From assembly GCA_033675545.1 (NCBI GenBank), contig JAWDGP010004972.1, positions 117,501-181,500 of the forward strand: a DNA stretch of 64,000 nt, read 5' to 3'. The translations under genes were made by a program, and so were the position numbers. Positions 44,162-56,363 of this stretch are shown in pieces (position 1 is the stretch's first letter; each line of letters begins with the position of its first letter). Origin of the DNA: Elysia crispata. Taxonomy: Eukaryota > Mollusca > Gastropoda > Plakobranchidae. The notes beneath the pieces are model-generated. The model made no database searches and was not told the origin of the DNA. It saw only the letters and a list, made by a program, of their open reading frames with translations.

Positions 44162-47100
44162 ATGAGTACAGAAAAGGTGACACACACAAGATTTGTGTTT
44201 CAAGATGCAAATTCAGAAGATTGTCTGGAAGTCATTATACCTGAGGTAATTTTGAATGCCTTGTTTTAAATAAAGCTATTTCCTAATACTTAAAGTTAAA
44301 GCTTTGAAACCGAAAATCATTTACATTTTATGGTAAGTAAATTTGATTATATACTTTCTTGGCTTTCACTTTAGTTCATATGAAAGGAGGAAACTGGCCC
44401 ATAAGAAATCCAAATTGTATACTTGAAGGCTATTTTAATTTTTCCTCAGTAGTGGATGTGATATTGCATTCAGTCAGAGCAAAGTTGAGGTATGAGGCTT
44501 GTTTGCTGCCAAATTAGATGAATTTGTCAAATGAGCTTCCTAGTCAAGCAGTGAAGTAGTACATGCTCTTGCGAAGCTGGGGTAATAAATTATTAAATAG
44601 GAAACAAAACCTATAGGTGAAAAACAAATATGTTTATAAAATTATGTATGAGAAAAGTTAGAATGAGAATAGGGAATTTACAAATTTGTTGGTGTAAAAA
44701 GAATTATATATTGATATATAAATATAAATATATATATAAATATAACTTAAAAAAGACAGTGTATGTGCACTTTGTGTTAAATAAATTGATAATTCGAAAC
44801 TAGTTTTGGATCTAAAAAATTATGTGTGAAAAAGAATATTTTAGAAGGATTAGGTTTTAGATTAACATTAATAACAATCAGCAAAAATAAACATGAAAAA
44901 CACAAGCCTCCTCAGAGATTTGTCTGTGTCAAAATTATCTGGATACATATACATATAAGTCTTGCATCCATTTCTTGCTATGTGTGGAGAGTTTTGTATC
45001 AGCAATGTAAGACTGCAGATTCAAAATGACATTACTGATTACAAATCTAACTATTGGCAGGTAGCCGAAGAATCTTATGGACTTTACATCTGGCCATGCT
45101 CCCCAGTTCTTGCCCAGTATGTCTGGCAAAGAAGGGCTTATGTGAAGAGCAAAAATGTTCTGGAGGTAAGGAGAATCAATCTGATTGGCTAGTCACCTTT
45201 TTTTTCTTAATTAAAGCTGTCTTAAGATGCAAATTTGCTTTAATTATTCCTTAGTAATAACATGTATCTTATTTGTGCTCATGTACGAACATGAATGACC
45301 ATAAGGAGTTTTGAATATTATACATAGTATACTTATGATTCATAGTTTGGTACACTTACAAACGCAAACAACTAAAACAAGAGTTTAACTGATTAAGGGG
45401 AAGAGTTTTGGATAATTTTTTTTTTTTATATTTTATCTAGAGTCCAAAGAAGAGTTAAAATTGTAATTGAGTATTATATATAAAGAGAGAGAGAGTGAGT
45501 GTGCACTTCTAATCACGTTTGATTGCGCATCATTTTGACCATCATCACACTTTTAGGTAGGGGCTGGCACAGCTTTGCCAGGTATTGTCGCAGCTAAATG
45601 TGGAGCAACCATAACACTAAGTGATCATATTGCCAGTCCGCATTGCCTGGACAGGTGTCATCAGAGTGCTGAGGTAAATGGACTTTCTGATGTGCGTGTT
45701 GTGGGTGTCACATGGGGCAGAGTCAGCCAAGTGCTATGTGATCTCAAGCCGCTGGATCTAATTTTGGCATCAGATTGTTTTTATGATACAAAAGGTATTT
45801 CATATCTTATATAGCTTTCCTTTCATCTTTACCTGGGATGAGCTTTTGCTGTTATCAATATTTCCCTTGTCCTGGAAAACTTTGACTATGAAAATGTTAC
45901 TCTTGTAACACAATATATGCTTTGAACATAAAGATCAATAATTTTTAGAACTAATGCAGACCATGGCCAATCAAAGTAAATGACCATTACAGCTGGAATT
46001 AAGATGAAAGGCTCATTGTTGACTTTGATGAGGAATATTCTGGAATTTTTTGTTGTTGTTGCTTTAGATAGGATAGAGTGGTAATTCTTTCCATGATGAG
46101 ATTGGTGTAAAAACTTCACATTCACAAAAGCAGTTTTGAAAGAGAGAAAATTCAAAATATCTTTGTGGGAAAGTATCTAATTTTTACTGTTGTGAGGAAT
46201 GAAATACATTGTTCTAATTTAGTTAGAAGGATCATTTAACTAATTTGGACTAGATGCTAAACACTCAAGTATTATACATTGAAATATACTAACATCAGGC
46301 CTCACAATTTTCCTCGGATCCGTGGAAATCCTTGGTTAGATCCTATTAGATCTAATTCTGGCTCTAGGACTTCAGGTCAAACCCTATTTTTATTTTTTTG
46401 ATGATTAAGGCCAGCCCTCATTGTTGTTTTTTTTCCTCCACACCACCCTAGTCTAGCGCGAGGAGGTGCAAAACTTAGATGAGACAGGAGTCTCTATACA
46501 TGATTATAAAAAAATGAGAAATCAAGGAGACGTTAACTTTAACTAATTACAGAGATCAGGCATAGTTGATGCCTTAACATACTGTATGTAATACAATCAT
46601 GTTACAACTGATAACTAACTGGGTTTTTTGGACCTTGCTTTGGGCCTGACTGCACACCTACACACGCATTTATTGTCTTGCCAAACTAGATAATGCGCAT
46701 GTCAAGACAGTGTATGCAGGTGCAGTCTGCCTTTTGATTAAGGTGTTGCGAGTAAGATCTCAATTAACACCAAGAAACAAAATCTGGCCAAACATATCAA
46801 TATTCACCAAAAAGTAACTTTAGAGGAAAAAAAGAAAAAGTTAAATAGCCTACAAACACGAGTCAAAGAAAGGACAGCATCCTAACAGTACTAGTTATAG
46901 TTGCAAAGGAAACTAACACTTATTCATTTGACAGTAGTACAGTAAAAATTCATGCAAGTGGTACTAATGTAAAAAAACAAGATAAGTTTGGCTCAGAAAC
47001 TGACTTTGATGAAGCAACAATTGTTGCCTTATTTGAGTGAAAAAAAAAACAACCGCAGGCTTTTTCCTACCCCTGGCTCTAAAAGTGAATGGGGCACTGA

Positions 47101-48050
47101 CTAGAGCAAGGAGAATGAGGTTCTCTGCTCTACCTTAAGCCCATGAATGAAATAATCCAAGTAAAAGTGAATTGTTCATGACTTTGGCAATTATAACAAT
47201 GCACAGTTGTTTTCACACGAAATATAAATTTTTAAAACCAACTACTTTGAATTCCTCTTCTCTGGAATTATTGTAGGTTACAAAAATCTGTTTATTTTGT
47301 TTTTAACTTTAAAATAATGGAATTCTAAGAAAAATTTTTTATTATCACTGTGGCGCCGATGATTTTCAGTGGTTGGGAACATTATGTGCTGTAACATGAC
47401 TTTTGCATTTTGAATTATGTTTTTAACCCTATAACTCTTCTCACTTGCTTTTATTTACACATTATATATTAAGAGAGTCATGAGATCCAATTCCATGATG
47501 AATTGAGCATAGGGAAATATTTCAAATATTGGTCAATTATAAAAACTTTCTAACTTTGTTTAAGTTAAAATAATACTCTTTACCAACTTAAATACAGTTT
47601 CATCGAAATTTACTTGGATTGTCAGAAGCTGTGGGTGTTAAATGCTCCACTCTGTTTTCTGTTTGGAGACTCTTCGTGGGTTTGAACCTCACACGATAGA
47701 TAGGATGGTTCAGGGCTTTGCTTTTTCCACTCCATACTGCTTGATGTGGACTGCATATCATTCTTGTTTTGTGAACAAGCTATTCAAACAACAAACAAGC
47801 AAACAAAATGTAACAATAATTTTATTTGTATAAGACGAAAAAGGACTTCTGAAACAATCAAACCGAGATAATTATTTACAGCCAAATGTTAACAGTTTTG
47901 CAAACTATGTCTGGATTCATTTCTGTAGATAATTGTATCTCACTGAATGATGATATTTCCTCCAGACTTTGAGGATGTCCTTATGACCATGGCCTTCCTG
48001 TTAGAGAACAATCCTAATGCTGAAGTTTGGGTCTCGTATCAAGATCGAAG
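44162..48050 (+). CDS. METTL23: METTL23, protein-arginine methyltransferase family 23 (partial, four exons seen)
   Basis: Exons: 44144-44245 (ATG at 44162, MSTEKVTHTRFVFQDANSED), 45061-45165 (ESYGLYIWPCSPVLAQYVWQ), 45557-45794 (VGAGTALPGIVAAKCGATIT then LSD, and LDLILASDCFYD), 47966-48050 (DFEDVLMTMAFLLENNPNAE then VWVSYQDR). All junctions have AG acceptors and GT donors and keep frame. GAGTALPG is SAM-binding motif I of the seven-beta-strand methyltransferases; LASDCFYD is the family's catalytic-loop motif. The order and wording match vertebrate METTL23 closely. In mammals METTL23 is reported to dimethylate histone H3R17 and to associate with TET3 in oocytes. The last exon, which should carry a PLxxF / HTVEML-like end, was not found before 64 kb. 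Introns hold no transposon I could recognise. It is the only host gene and the only plus-strand gene of size here. Confidence 0.93.
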
Positions 48051-48059
48051 GTAACATTT

Positions 48060-48797
48060 CTTAAGGAAGGAATTTCATTCTAAGGTTTTGTTCCCAAAGC
48101 CCCCCAACTTAATACATGTATTTCAGAAGCAATGAAGTTTGCCTAGAGGCTGATTCATATTGATTTGCTCCAAATGGAGATTTTTATGAAAAATTTCTAG
48201 GAAAATCAGTCAATGCCATGCTTAAAAAGCTGGGTGGGGGGTGGGGGGGTTCCTGAGACACTTTTTTCCGTTTTCAATTCAGCAATTTCTTACCTTAACT
48301 ATCAAGTCTAGCACCTTCAAAAATGTATCATAACAGTTTTGTTTTTAACTTTTCTTTTACGGTTGACATGGCAATGCGGCCATATTAGATTTTGTCCCCC
48401 AAAATCACTTATTTCAAAATCTATTTTGTCCTACATTTCTCAAGTAAATGATTTGAAACTTTGGAAATGTGTAGAGGCACCTGGATTTTTTATATCTTGG
48501 TAACTTCTTATTGCAATTTTTTTTTTATTATATTAATAAGCGATAAAGAACGAAAACTCAATTTTCCCACAAAAAACTCGTATTTCTGAAAAACTAAACA
48601 GAATATATTGGAAAGCTTCTATTATTTTATATATGGCAACAGAAACTAACATCATGCAATTTTTGAAAGAAATTGGCAGGTAAAGTTTGAAGAAGATGGA
48701 TTTTTAGTGAATAAAATGTAAGTTTTGAGAAAATTGCATTTGAAAGTTAGAGATATAAAAATGAAGTATATTTACAAGATCATAGTTGAAACTGACC
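48060..48797. other. Intronic or intergenic stretch
   Basis: No coding signal for the missing METTL23 exon. It contains a G-rich patch at 48235-48250. Confidence 0.4.
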
Positions 48798-49640
48798 CTA
48801 AAACATTCCTGCCTGATAGTGATACGATAGCCCTCCCTCCTCAGCCTCCTTTTCCAGTCTCGTCTTCTCTCTGGTTGCAGCAGTCATCTTTTTTCTTTTT
48901 TTGGCCTTCTTTTGCTCCACCAGAGTGCTTTTGTAAAGCTTCTTTTTCAGTCTAGCTTTCCCCAGTCTTTGGTCATGTTCACCTTCGTGAAATCCAAGAG
49001 ATTGTTTGACTGTCTTCAGTCCAAGTGGCACACTGTTGAACTCTGCTGCGGCCAATATCAGAGCAAACTGCACTCTTTTCAAGGAATGAAAGTTTTTCTT
49101 CGAGCACCTACACCACACAGAATGGTGAAAACTTTCATTTGGATTCTGTGTGGTCTTGAGCTCACATTTCCTCAGGAGCTGCAGTGAAGCGAGTCTTTTG
49201 TAGATTGGCCCCAGATATTGTTGCTGCAGAATGTAGTTCCAGTGGGTTGTGGACCTTTTTGCGGTGCTCAGTAGGGTAGAGGTGCTCCCCGATGGACTTC
49301 TTGAAAAAACACTAAGAGTCTGGGCCTGGGGGGGCAGAACTGGTGCTGAGGCAGGTCATCTGTCGAGTATCCATGATAGGCACTCGCTAGAATGTTTCGC
49401 CTCATCTCCTCTGCAGTCTTGACTCGTCTGATAGCTCTGCTGTAATAAATCTGCAGCTTCTGAATGGTTTGACGGCCACGACCTTGCCCTCCTTAACGTT
49501 ACCCCTCTCTTGCTGCAGTTAGAAACAAGGTTACGGAGAGCAGCACCCAGTCTCTTTCCCACATGGTTGATGCAGTCCTCCTCACGGCTGTTTGCCAGCC
49601 CTCGTTTAGTTTTCGCCTGGCCTATCAGGTGACACCCGCC
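48798..49640 (-). pseudogene. Mutator-like transposase, C-terminal half
   Basis: Reads REEDCINHVGKRLGAALRNL then RGVTLRRARSW (49640-49460); after decay FFKKSIGEHLYPTEHRKKVH and NPLELHSAATI; then SLKRVQFALILAAAEFNSVP, LKTVKQSLGFHEGEHDQRLG, a basic segment and GGLSYHYQAGMF (48800). ECINHVxKRLGxxLRxL, the K-rich hinge, and a YQAGxF-type end are hallmarks of the metazoan Mutator-like transposase domain family (PF20700 as I recall it). The catalytic N-terminal half is absent here. Several frame changes. It lies just downstream of the last METTL23 exon seen, in antisense. Confidence 0.75.
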
Positions 49641-49988
49641 GTGCCCCTGGTTCGCCCAGCCTCCTCGGCGCGGCTAAATTTAGATCTGCAGTGATCATGT
49701 TTCTGTACCAAATCTTATCCGGAAAAATACAATTTGAGCCATAAGATTACATTCTAGAGCCTTAAGAACATGTATTTTATTAACAAGGATAGTTTATATT
49801 GATATGGAATGTTAAACTGTCTCAAAAAATGGTTTTGAAAGAATTTAATGGGGTTTTCATAATACAGGTTTTTATTAGGTCACAATGACACACATAATGA
49901 AAGGTAATAGTAAACCATGAATATCTTCAACAGTCCACGAGTTATAGTTCCAAAAAAAGAATTAATGAAAAGACAAAAGGTTCTACCT

Positions 49989-52484
49989 CAGGGGTGGGCA
50001 ACTTCTCCAGTCGGTGGGCCAGATTTAGGAAAATGAAGTTATTGGTGGGCTGGATTTTTACATGGATAATATTCAATATCTTAATCACATTTTATTCACT
50101 AAAAGTGACTAATGCAAGAAATAAAGTAATAAATCGTGTATAATGTAAAGTTGTAAACTTTAAGCTTTACAATGAATAGAGATTAAAAAGTACTTAATAA
50201 ATTTATTATTTTATCATAATGTACTGATTGTACTTCAATAGCTACTGAAGTCAATGATACATTTGTGGCCGCTCAAACTTGTCAGTAAGCTGTTTGAATT
50301 CTGGCAGCATGTTTGATGTAGAAATTCTCAGTAAAGACTGCAGATGAACACCGGTTAGATTTGAACGCAGCTTGGTCTTGTTAATGTTCATGATCGAAAT
50401 GTTTGTTCACAAATGTATGTGGACCCAAACAGAAGGAGTAGTTTCATGGCCATCTTTCTCAGGTTGACAAACTTGGATGCATTCAGTGATGCATAAAATT
50501 TGTCAATGCTTTCAGACTGGAATTTCTCTTTCAGGGTAGAGTCACACTGCAGATCAATCAGTTCCAGTTGTACAACATCTGGCGCTTTTTCAAAGTCAGC
50601 TGTAAACGTTGACGACAATATCAAATTCATCAGCAAGTTTTTGGAAGTCCGCAAAACGACTACCAAATTCATTATCCAGTGCAGATATTATATTGGTGTA
50701 CTTATCAGTTGGCATCATTGGCTGGGCCATAGTTGCAAGTGTTGCAAAGTGTGTTGTGATATTCTGACTGAGCTGGCGAGAAAACAGTTTTAGCTTTACC
50801 CTGAATGCTTTCACTATTGAGTAAATTTCATGAGCAAAAGTGCCCTTCCCTTGAAGTTTGGTATTCAGTTCATTCATATTTTCAAAGAGATCGACTGCAA
50901 ATGCCAAATCTGACAGCCATTCTGATTGTTTGAGTTGAGGAAATTCTTCATCTTTCCCTTTAATCTCCAAAAATATTAAGTTTTCTGTTTTTAGATCCCA
51001 GACACGTCTCAGAACTTTCCCCACACTCAACCAGCGTACAGCTGTATGATACGGAACACCACTGTGATCGGAGTCGCAATCTTCCAGAAGCTTGGTAAAC
51101 TGTCTGTGATTTAGACCTCTCGCCCTAATGAAATTAACAATCTTTACAACTGGATCCACAACATGTCTCATGTCAAGCACATTTTTACACAACACTTCCT
51201 GGTGTATTATGCAATGTAAAAATATTAATTTCCTGGTGCAATCGACTTCTGCAACACGGTCACTTAGTCTCCTCAGTAGACCAACATTCTTTCCTGTCAA
51301 TGATGGACAACCATCCGTAGTAACAATGACCATTTTCTGCCGTGGTAATTCCATTGTACGAAATGCATTTTCTACATATTAAAAAATATCTCCCCTGGTA
51401 GTTGTGTCTTTCATTGATTCCATAGACAGCAATTCTTCAGTGATTTCGAAGTTTTCTGAAATGCCCCGTACAAAGATGAGAAGCTGTGCAGTATCATCGA
51501 CGTCAGTGCGTTCATCCAATGCCAGTGAAAACAGTTGAGATGAAGGTACAAGTCCTTTCAATTGTGATGTCACGTTTTCTCCAATTGTTTCAATGCGGCG
51601 CCGGCGAGCCAGGGTTCTTCTCGATAAACTCACTTCTTCAAACTTTTGTCTTTTTTCTGGACAGACTTGATCAGCTACATCGAGCATGCACTTTTTAATA
51701 AATTCACCATCACTGAATGGTTTGCTGTGTTTAGCAATGTGGTATGGGACCATAAAGCTAGCATGAGTGGAGGATTTCTGGGCCAAAGTGCTTTTTACTA
51801 ACACTTTCTGCTGCCTTGCAAGTTTTCTATCCAGTTCTGTTGCTCTAGTTTGCCGTTCCGCTTCTGATAAATTATTGCCATAGTTTCCATGTTTTGTCGC
51901 ATAATGACGACTAATGTTGTACTCTTTCAACACAGTGACACTTTGATTACACAGTAAACATGCTCCTTTATTGTCAATCTCTGTAAAGAAATACTTCGGC
52001 ATCCAATCTTTGTTAAATGCTCGACGCTCAGTGTCAACTTTACGTTTCTTGCGAAATTCCATGATTAAAATTAAATCCAATTTGTGTAAAATGTAAATTC
52101 TACATCTAAATCTCACTGATAACAGCGTAAGGATAACTAACAGTCACTTTGTTACCCAGTAATAGGCGATGTTTACAACAGAGATGGGCAGAATCGGAGT
52201 TGACTATTCTATTCTTCCTCAAGAGTTAGGGAATCGATTCTTTCAGTGAGGATCGACACTAGCCTCTACACACATGTCAGCCACGTGTATACTTATGAGT
52301 CACAGACTTGTGTTAAGCGTAACTTGCGTCAATAATTTAATTATTGCTTTTTATTAATCTTAATCTTTCCCGTAGCTAAAGCCACGGGCCCCATTACAGT
52401 GTATGGTCGGATACAGTCTGCGAACCAGTCAAAATCCCTTCAGGGGCCGGACCCGGCCCGCGGGCCGTATGTTGCCCACCCCTG
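49989..52484. mobile_element. hAT (Charlie-like) element with TIRs and 8-bp target duplication
   Basis: The left TIR starts CAGGGGTGGGCAACTTCT and the inverted right TIR CAGGGGTGGGCAACATAC, the classic hAT-Charlie terminus. Flanks TTCTACCT (49981-49988) and TTCTATCT (52485-52492) form an 8-bp target-site duplication with one mismatch. The element is 2,496 bp with one minus-strand gene. Confidence 0.95.
50249..52062 (-). pseudogene. hAT transposase (GTF2IRD2-like), three breaks
   Basis: The start MEFRKKRKVDTERRAFNKDW at 52062 matches the usual start of this family; an in-frame ATG 18 codons earlier is less likely. It has a zinc finger (CLLCNQSV...HYATKHGNY), then FSLALDERTDVDDTAQLL, a stop at about 51379, MVIVTTDGCPSLTGKN, FLHCIIHQEVLCKNVL, VRWLSVGKVLRRVWDL. 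After a frameshift near 50600 comes LNASKFVNLRKMAMKLLLLF, then CEQTF, and after a second shift IMNINKTKLRSNLTG to a stop at 50249. The hATC dimerisation region with its conserved Glu is in the last part. With only one stop and two frameshifts it is a young copy. Confidence 0.93.
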
Positions 52485-52677
52485 TTCTATCTTGTATTTG
52501 GTGAATATCTTGAGGGGCTCTGTGTAAGTTCGGCGGTGAATTAAGATTGAAGAATCATTTCATATATTTTCCAATCCGCATGCGATGTTATCCAAATCCA
52601 GGTAACAAAAGTTACTGTTATTGTTAACAAGAGGTTCAACTCAAGTAATGAGTGAAACTGTTCATCTTATAGCTAAT

Positions 52678-55353
52678 TTAATGTTGATACATCACAAAAA
52701 TATATGGAAGTTTAGAATTATTATCGTTTAATACTTCACAAACGCACACTCTAATTCCTTTCTTTTTTTTGTGTGGGATAAGTGATTGTAAAAGTTTCGA
52801 TGTTTGGAGAAGGTGAGACTTCATTGTGCTTTTTAGTTGACATGCTTCATCTTTCATCGCTTGTGTTCTTTTTTGTATTTTTCTTATTGTTGAGTGTAAG
52901 AGTTCCCCACCCTGTTCTCCCAGTAAACCCAAACCAAATCTATATCTTTGTATAAAAGGTATGCAATGATGCTCTAAAACGTGGTGCTTTGGAAGAATTT
53001 TGTCTGGAAAGTGTCTGCGGTAAACTGACATATAATGATCTACTGCTTGCTGTATTTGTGGTATGTCGCTAGAGTGGATTGGATCACAGTGTGAAACTAA
53101 TTTGTGGACTCTTGAAAATGCAGCGTTAATACATTCTAGTTTTGTTTTAAGAATAAATGCTTTGTCTATAATGTTTTGATTGTTTTGCATTTCGTTGTCT
53201 TATAAAAAAGATGTTTCGTTAGTTGTAGATGGATATCTGTTTTGAAATACTTGTGGCTGTGATTTCCTATAAAACCACGTCCATGGTATGCTTGTGGTGC
53301 AATGTTGTTTTTGTTGAGGATAGCATCGAGGGTGCTGCAGACAGGACCACCTCTTTTAATAAGGTCTGTCTTGCCAAAACTATCAATTTCTTTATCTATT
53401 CTATCAGCTTTTAATTTCCACTTTTTTCTTCATCGGAGTTGTATGATAGAGTCTGACATGTTCGGATAAAGTTTAATTTTTTTTTCATGTCTGTCACTGT
53501 CAGATAATTTCCTCCATATTGCAAAAATTCCTCAATTTGTTCCGTCTTTGTTGCATCGTCGGTAAAAACCATACGATCAATTTCATCTGCAGCATCCTCA
53601 AGCAAAGTATGGTGTCTTTTTGTAATCCTCAGCAGACAATGTAGGTATGGTGGTGTCACTCTGTCTAATGGGATGTCTAATAATGGGTTCATGAATGGAG
53701 TTGTTGTAGCTAGATGCGTTCTTTTTATCACCCTTGCCAACATTCATAAAATGCTTATTGTTTGTAGAGAGGCTTGATAATGTTCTCTCTGGTTGTGGAC
53801 CTCGCTTGTACTGGATTTCTGACTTTTTAGTCAGACACCACAAACAAGGATAATTGCCATTGGCACCAGAGATACCGTATATTTTACACAAAAAGTCGTA
53901 ATCCCCAAACAGAAAAAGGTTAACTTTTTTCCCTTCCCAAGATTTGTTACATCAACAAGCTGCTTCCTAATCGACCCAAAAAATATCTCCATGTTTTCCC
54001 TAGGATCTTTAATATTAGCCATAGCAATCAAAATGTTGTTATCTTTAGAATTTCGATTCTTCGTGTTAACAAGTGCCAAGCTAAATTTCAAACTACCCTG
54101 ACCATGATCCCCTCCAACTTTCACCCACACCTCACTTTCAGGAATGGCTCCATCATGCCATGTCAGACTCTCTTTCTGATTCTCTAGGAGTTTGGTGAGT
54201 TTCTCACATATGTTGGTGAGTCTCACCATTGGTTTTTCAACCAACCCCTTGCCAGCAGAGAATAAGAGCACATTGACAGTGACCTCATTGCCAATGAACT
54301 CATGTGCAACCTTTCTTTCCGCTCCCTCATGAGAAACCCTTACCCTACTTTCTCTCATAAAATGTCTCAGCTCTCTTTGTTGAGAGTATGTAAGCCCCAC
54401 AGCTTCTTTCATGGCGAGGGCATGGTGTTTGTCTATGTGAACTGTGCTTTCAAGACCAGTTTTCTTAAAAACCTCCCTACGTACTGGATTTGATAATCTG
54501 TTGAGTTCATGTGTGTGCTGTTTTTGTGTTGCTTCTTTTGATGTTCCTGCTATTGCTTTTCTGGTTGTCTCTATATGTTGAGATTGTTTTCTTTTAGTGG
54601 ATGCGCTGGAGTCCACTGAGGATTTTCTTCCATATCTGTTAGAGGTGTATGTATGTCTGGCAGTTGTTTTGGTCTAAAGTCTTCCTTGAACATTGGAGAT
54701 GTGGCACATTCTACTAATATTAGTTTTTGTCGTGGTGGAGTTGTTTGTGTTGTGGATTGACTAACAGTGCCGCAGTTTTGGTTATGTGTTGATATGTTTC
54801 TTTCCTTGGTCGCAGTGTGAGCAGGTGTTGGTGATGTGAACTCACTGACTTCAGAAGTCTGGTCAATGTTATCGCTATGAGTAATGCTTGTGGCTGAGCT
54901 ATCAATGTCTAGTGTTGTGCTGTCAGTCAAATCATCGTCAGATAGTGCAGTGTTTATGAGGGCGCCATCGATGTCTAGTGTTGTGCTGTCAGTCAAATCA
55001 TCGTCAGATAGTGCAGTGTTTATGAGGGCCCCGTCAATGTCTAGTGTTGTGCTGTCAGTCAAATCATCGTCAGATAGTGCAGTGTTTATGAGGGCGCCAT
55101 CGATGTCTAGTGTTGTGTTGTGTGCTGAATTATCATCTGTTGGTGTAGTTTATGTGGTTGGTTTCTCCAGGTCTAGATCTAGTGTTATGTTGTCTGTTAA
55201 CTCCTCATTTGCTGGTGTAGCTCGTCTGTTGTTTGTCTGTTTCAATTGCCGATTCCCCAAACTTGTATTATAAAATTGAACACACACGACACACTCACTT
55301 TCACTCACGTTCACATCACATTCAACCCACATTTTTTTCTGCCTTGGCCGCAA
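52678..55353 (-). pseudogene. YHG/GEQG-motif transposase-like gene, nearly full length
   Basis: Order on the minus strand: N-terminal region with a 22-residue repeat (55353-54600); VRREVFKKTGLESTVHIDKH and ALAMKEAVGLTYSQQRELR; NEVTVNVLLFSAGKGLVEK; EVWVKVGGDHGQGSLKFSLA (a candidate first Asp, about 54120); LFLFGDYDFLCKIYGISGAN then YPCLWC (second Asp with C-x2-C, about 53850-53910); LDAILNKNNIAPQAYHGRGF then IGNHSHK (53290); PKHHVLEHHCIPFIQRYRFG and LGLLGEQGGELLHSTIRKI (candidate Glu, about 52905). The D / D-C-x2-C / GE-x2-GE layout resembles RNase H-fold cut-and-paste transposases, including RAG1/Transib-like ones, but I cannot assign a superfamily. Breaks: one stop near 55150 and about four frame changes. 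No TIRs were found. Confidence 0.7.
54905..55125. repeat. 66-bp minisatellite, about three units
   Basis: Three near-identical 66-bp units; on the minus strand each gives 22 residues containing STTLDIDGALINTALSDDDL. It lies in the N-terminal coding region of the YHG/GEQG gene, and unit length is a multiple of three. Confidence 0.92.
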
Positions 55354-55639
55354 TCATCCAAGCATTTTCTAACGTTTCTTCACTACCCCGTTTCTTTTAA
55401 ATTTACCTTTTTTTTTTTTTACATTTGTTACAAAAAAAATTTAGGTTGAAAACCATTGTTCTTTGGACATAGACATTAAAAATCATCAGAATGTCAGAGG
55501 TAAAGTCACCACATAAAAGTGTTTTCCTGTTTCTCGCCTTCTCCGCCTTGGTCAAAACACGATTGTCATACAATCTACACAGTCCGTTTTTGTCTATGGC
55601 TCTCTGTAGAATGCTAAATTCCTGCCCTGAGCGTTAGAG

Positions 55640-56316
55640 CAAACAGCCGTGTCCTCTATATCCTCAGAGGGGTCATATGGTTGTATTTCAAGGAGCTTTT
55701 GTGTGCCTTGGAGTCTCCCTCGCTGACCATTATGGTGGTGTAGCACATCTTGTGGCGAATCGACTCCAAAGCACTTCTGCCGCCTTTACCTCCATTAGCC
55801 CCGATGTGCCCTCAAAATTTATGGTGCTTTCACCGCTTGCTATGTGCTCTTGTCACCAGCATTCATAGCGGTGTGGCGTCTCCTTTTTACGAATGCACCG
55901 CTCTGTGCACTGTGAGAACGTCAATCACACATCCTATCCCAATCATGAATTTGTGACCTCTTGTCAGCCATGAGCGGTCAAAACTTATTGATATGTCATG
56001 ACACTAACATCAAGAGCATATTGTCTAAAAGCTCCCTGCGAACAAAAGTTGCTGCTTTAGAAAAGACTTTGTCCGTCAGTCTTTTGTTTTGGCTGTAGAG
56101 TCTTTTTACGATGGTGTTGAATGTCTTCTGGTGTACACGAGGCATCTCAAGAGACTCACAAAACTTGAGATAATAAGGGCCCATGCCTGACAAGAGGGAT
56201 GTCATTACGGTGGCCTCGTTAGTTATGAATGGCTTTGGGTGGCTTAGAGATGTTGTTTCGTGCCGATGTGAACTGGCTAGAAAACAATGTGCCATGTATG
56301 TTGCAGACAGCTTCAA
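55640..56316 (-). pseudogene. Mutator-like transposase, N-terminal and catalytic fragment
   Basis: Reads NEATVMTSLLSGMGPYYLKF then LEMPRVHQKTFNTIVKRL, then ISFDRSWLTRGHKFMIGIGC then VIDVLT (first Asp block), INFEGTSGLMEVKAAEVLW, and YTTIMVSEGDSKAHKSS (second Asp block). These are sequential blocks of the metazoan Mutator-like transposase and complement, without overlapping, the half found at 48.8-49.6 kb. It abuts a piggyBac at about 56.32 kb. Frame changes are present after VIDVLT and after LW. Confidence 0.78.
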
Positions 56317-56363
56317 TTTTTACTGCAAGTCAAAGCGAGTGGGTGTCTAAAGTTTCAACCCTT

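Noticed and set aside
47640-47710. tRNA-like segment in a METTL23 intron (GTGGGTTTGAACCTCAC)
   Set aside because: Only a B-box-like part is visible, with no convincing A box or acceptor stem; it may be a worn SINE but cannot be defended.
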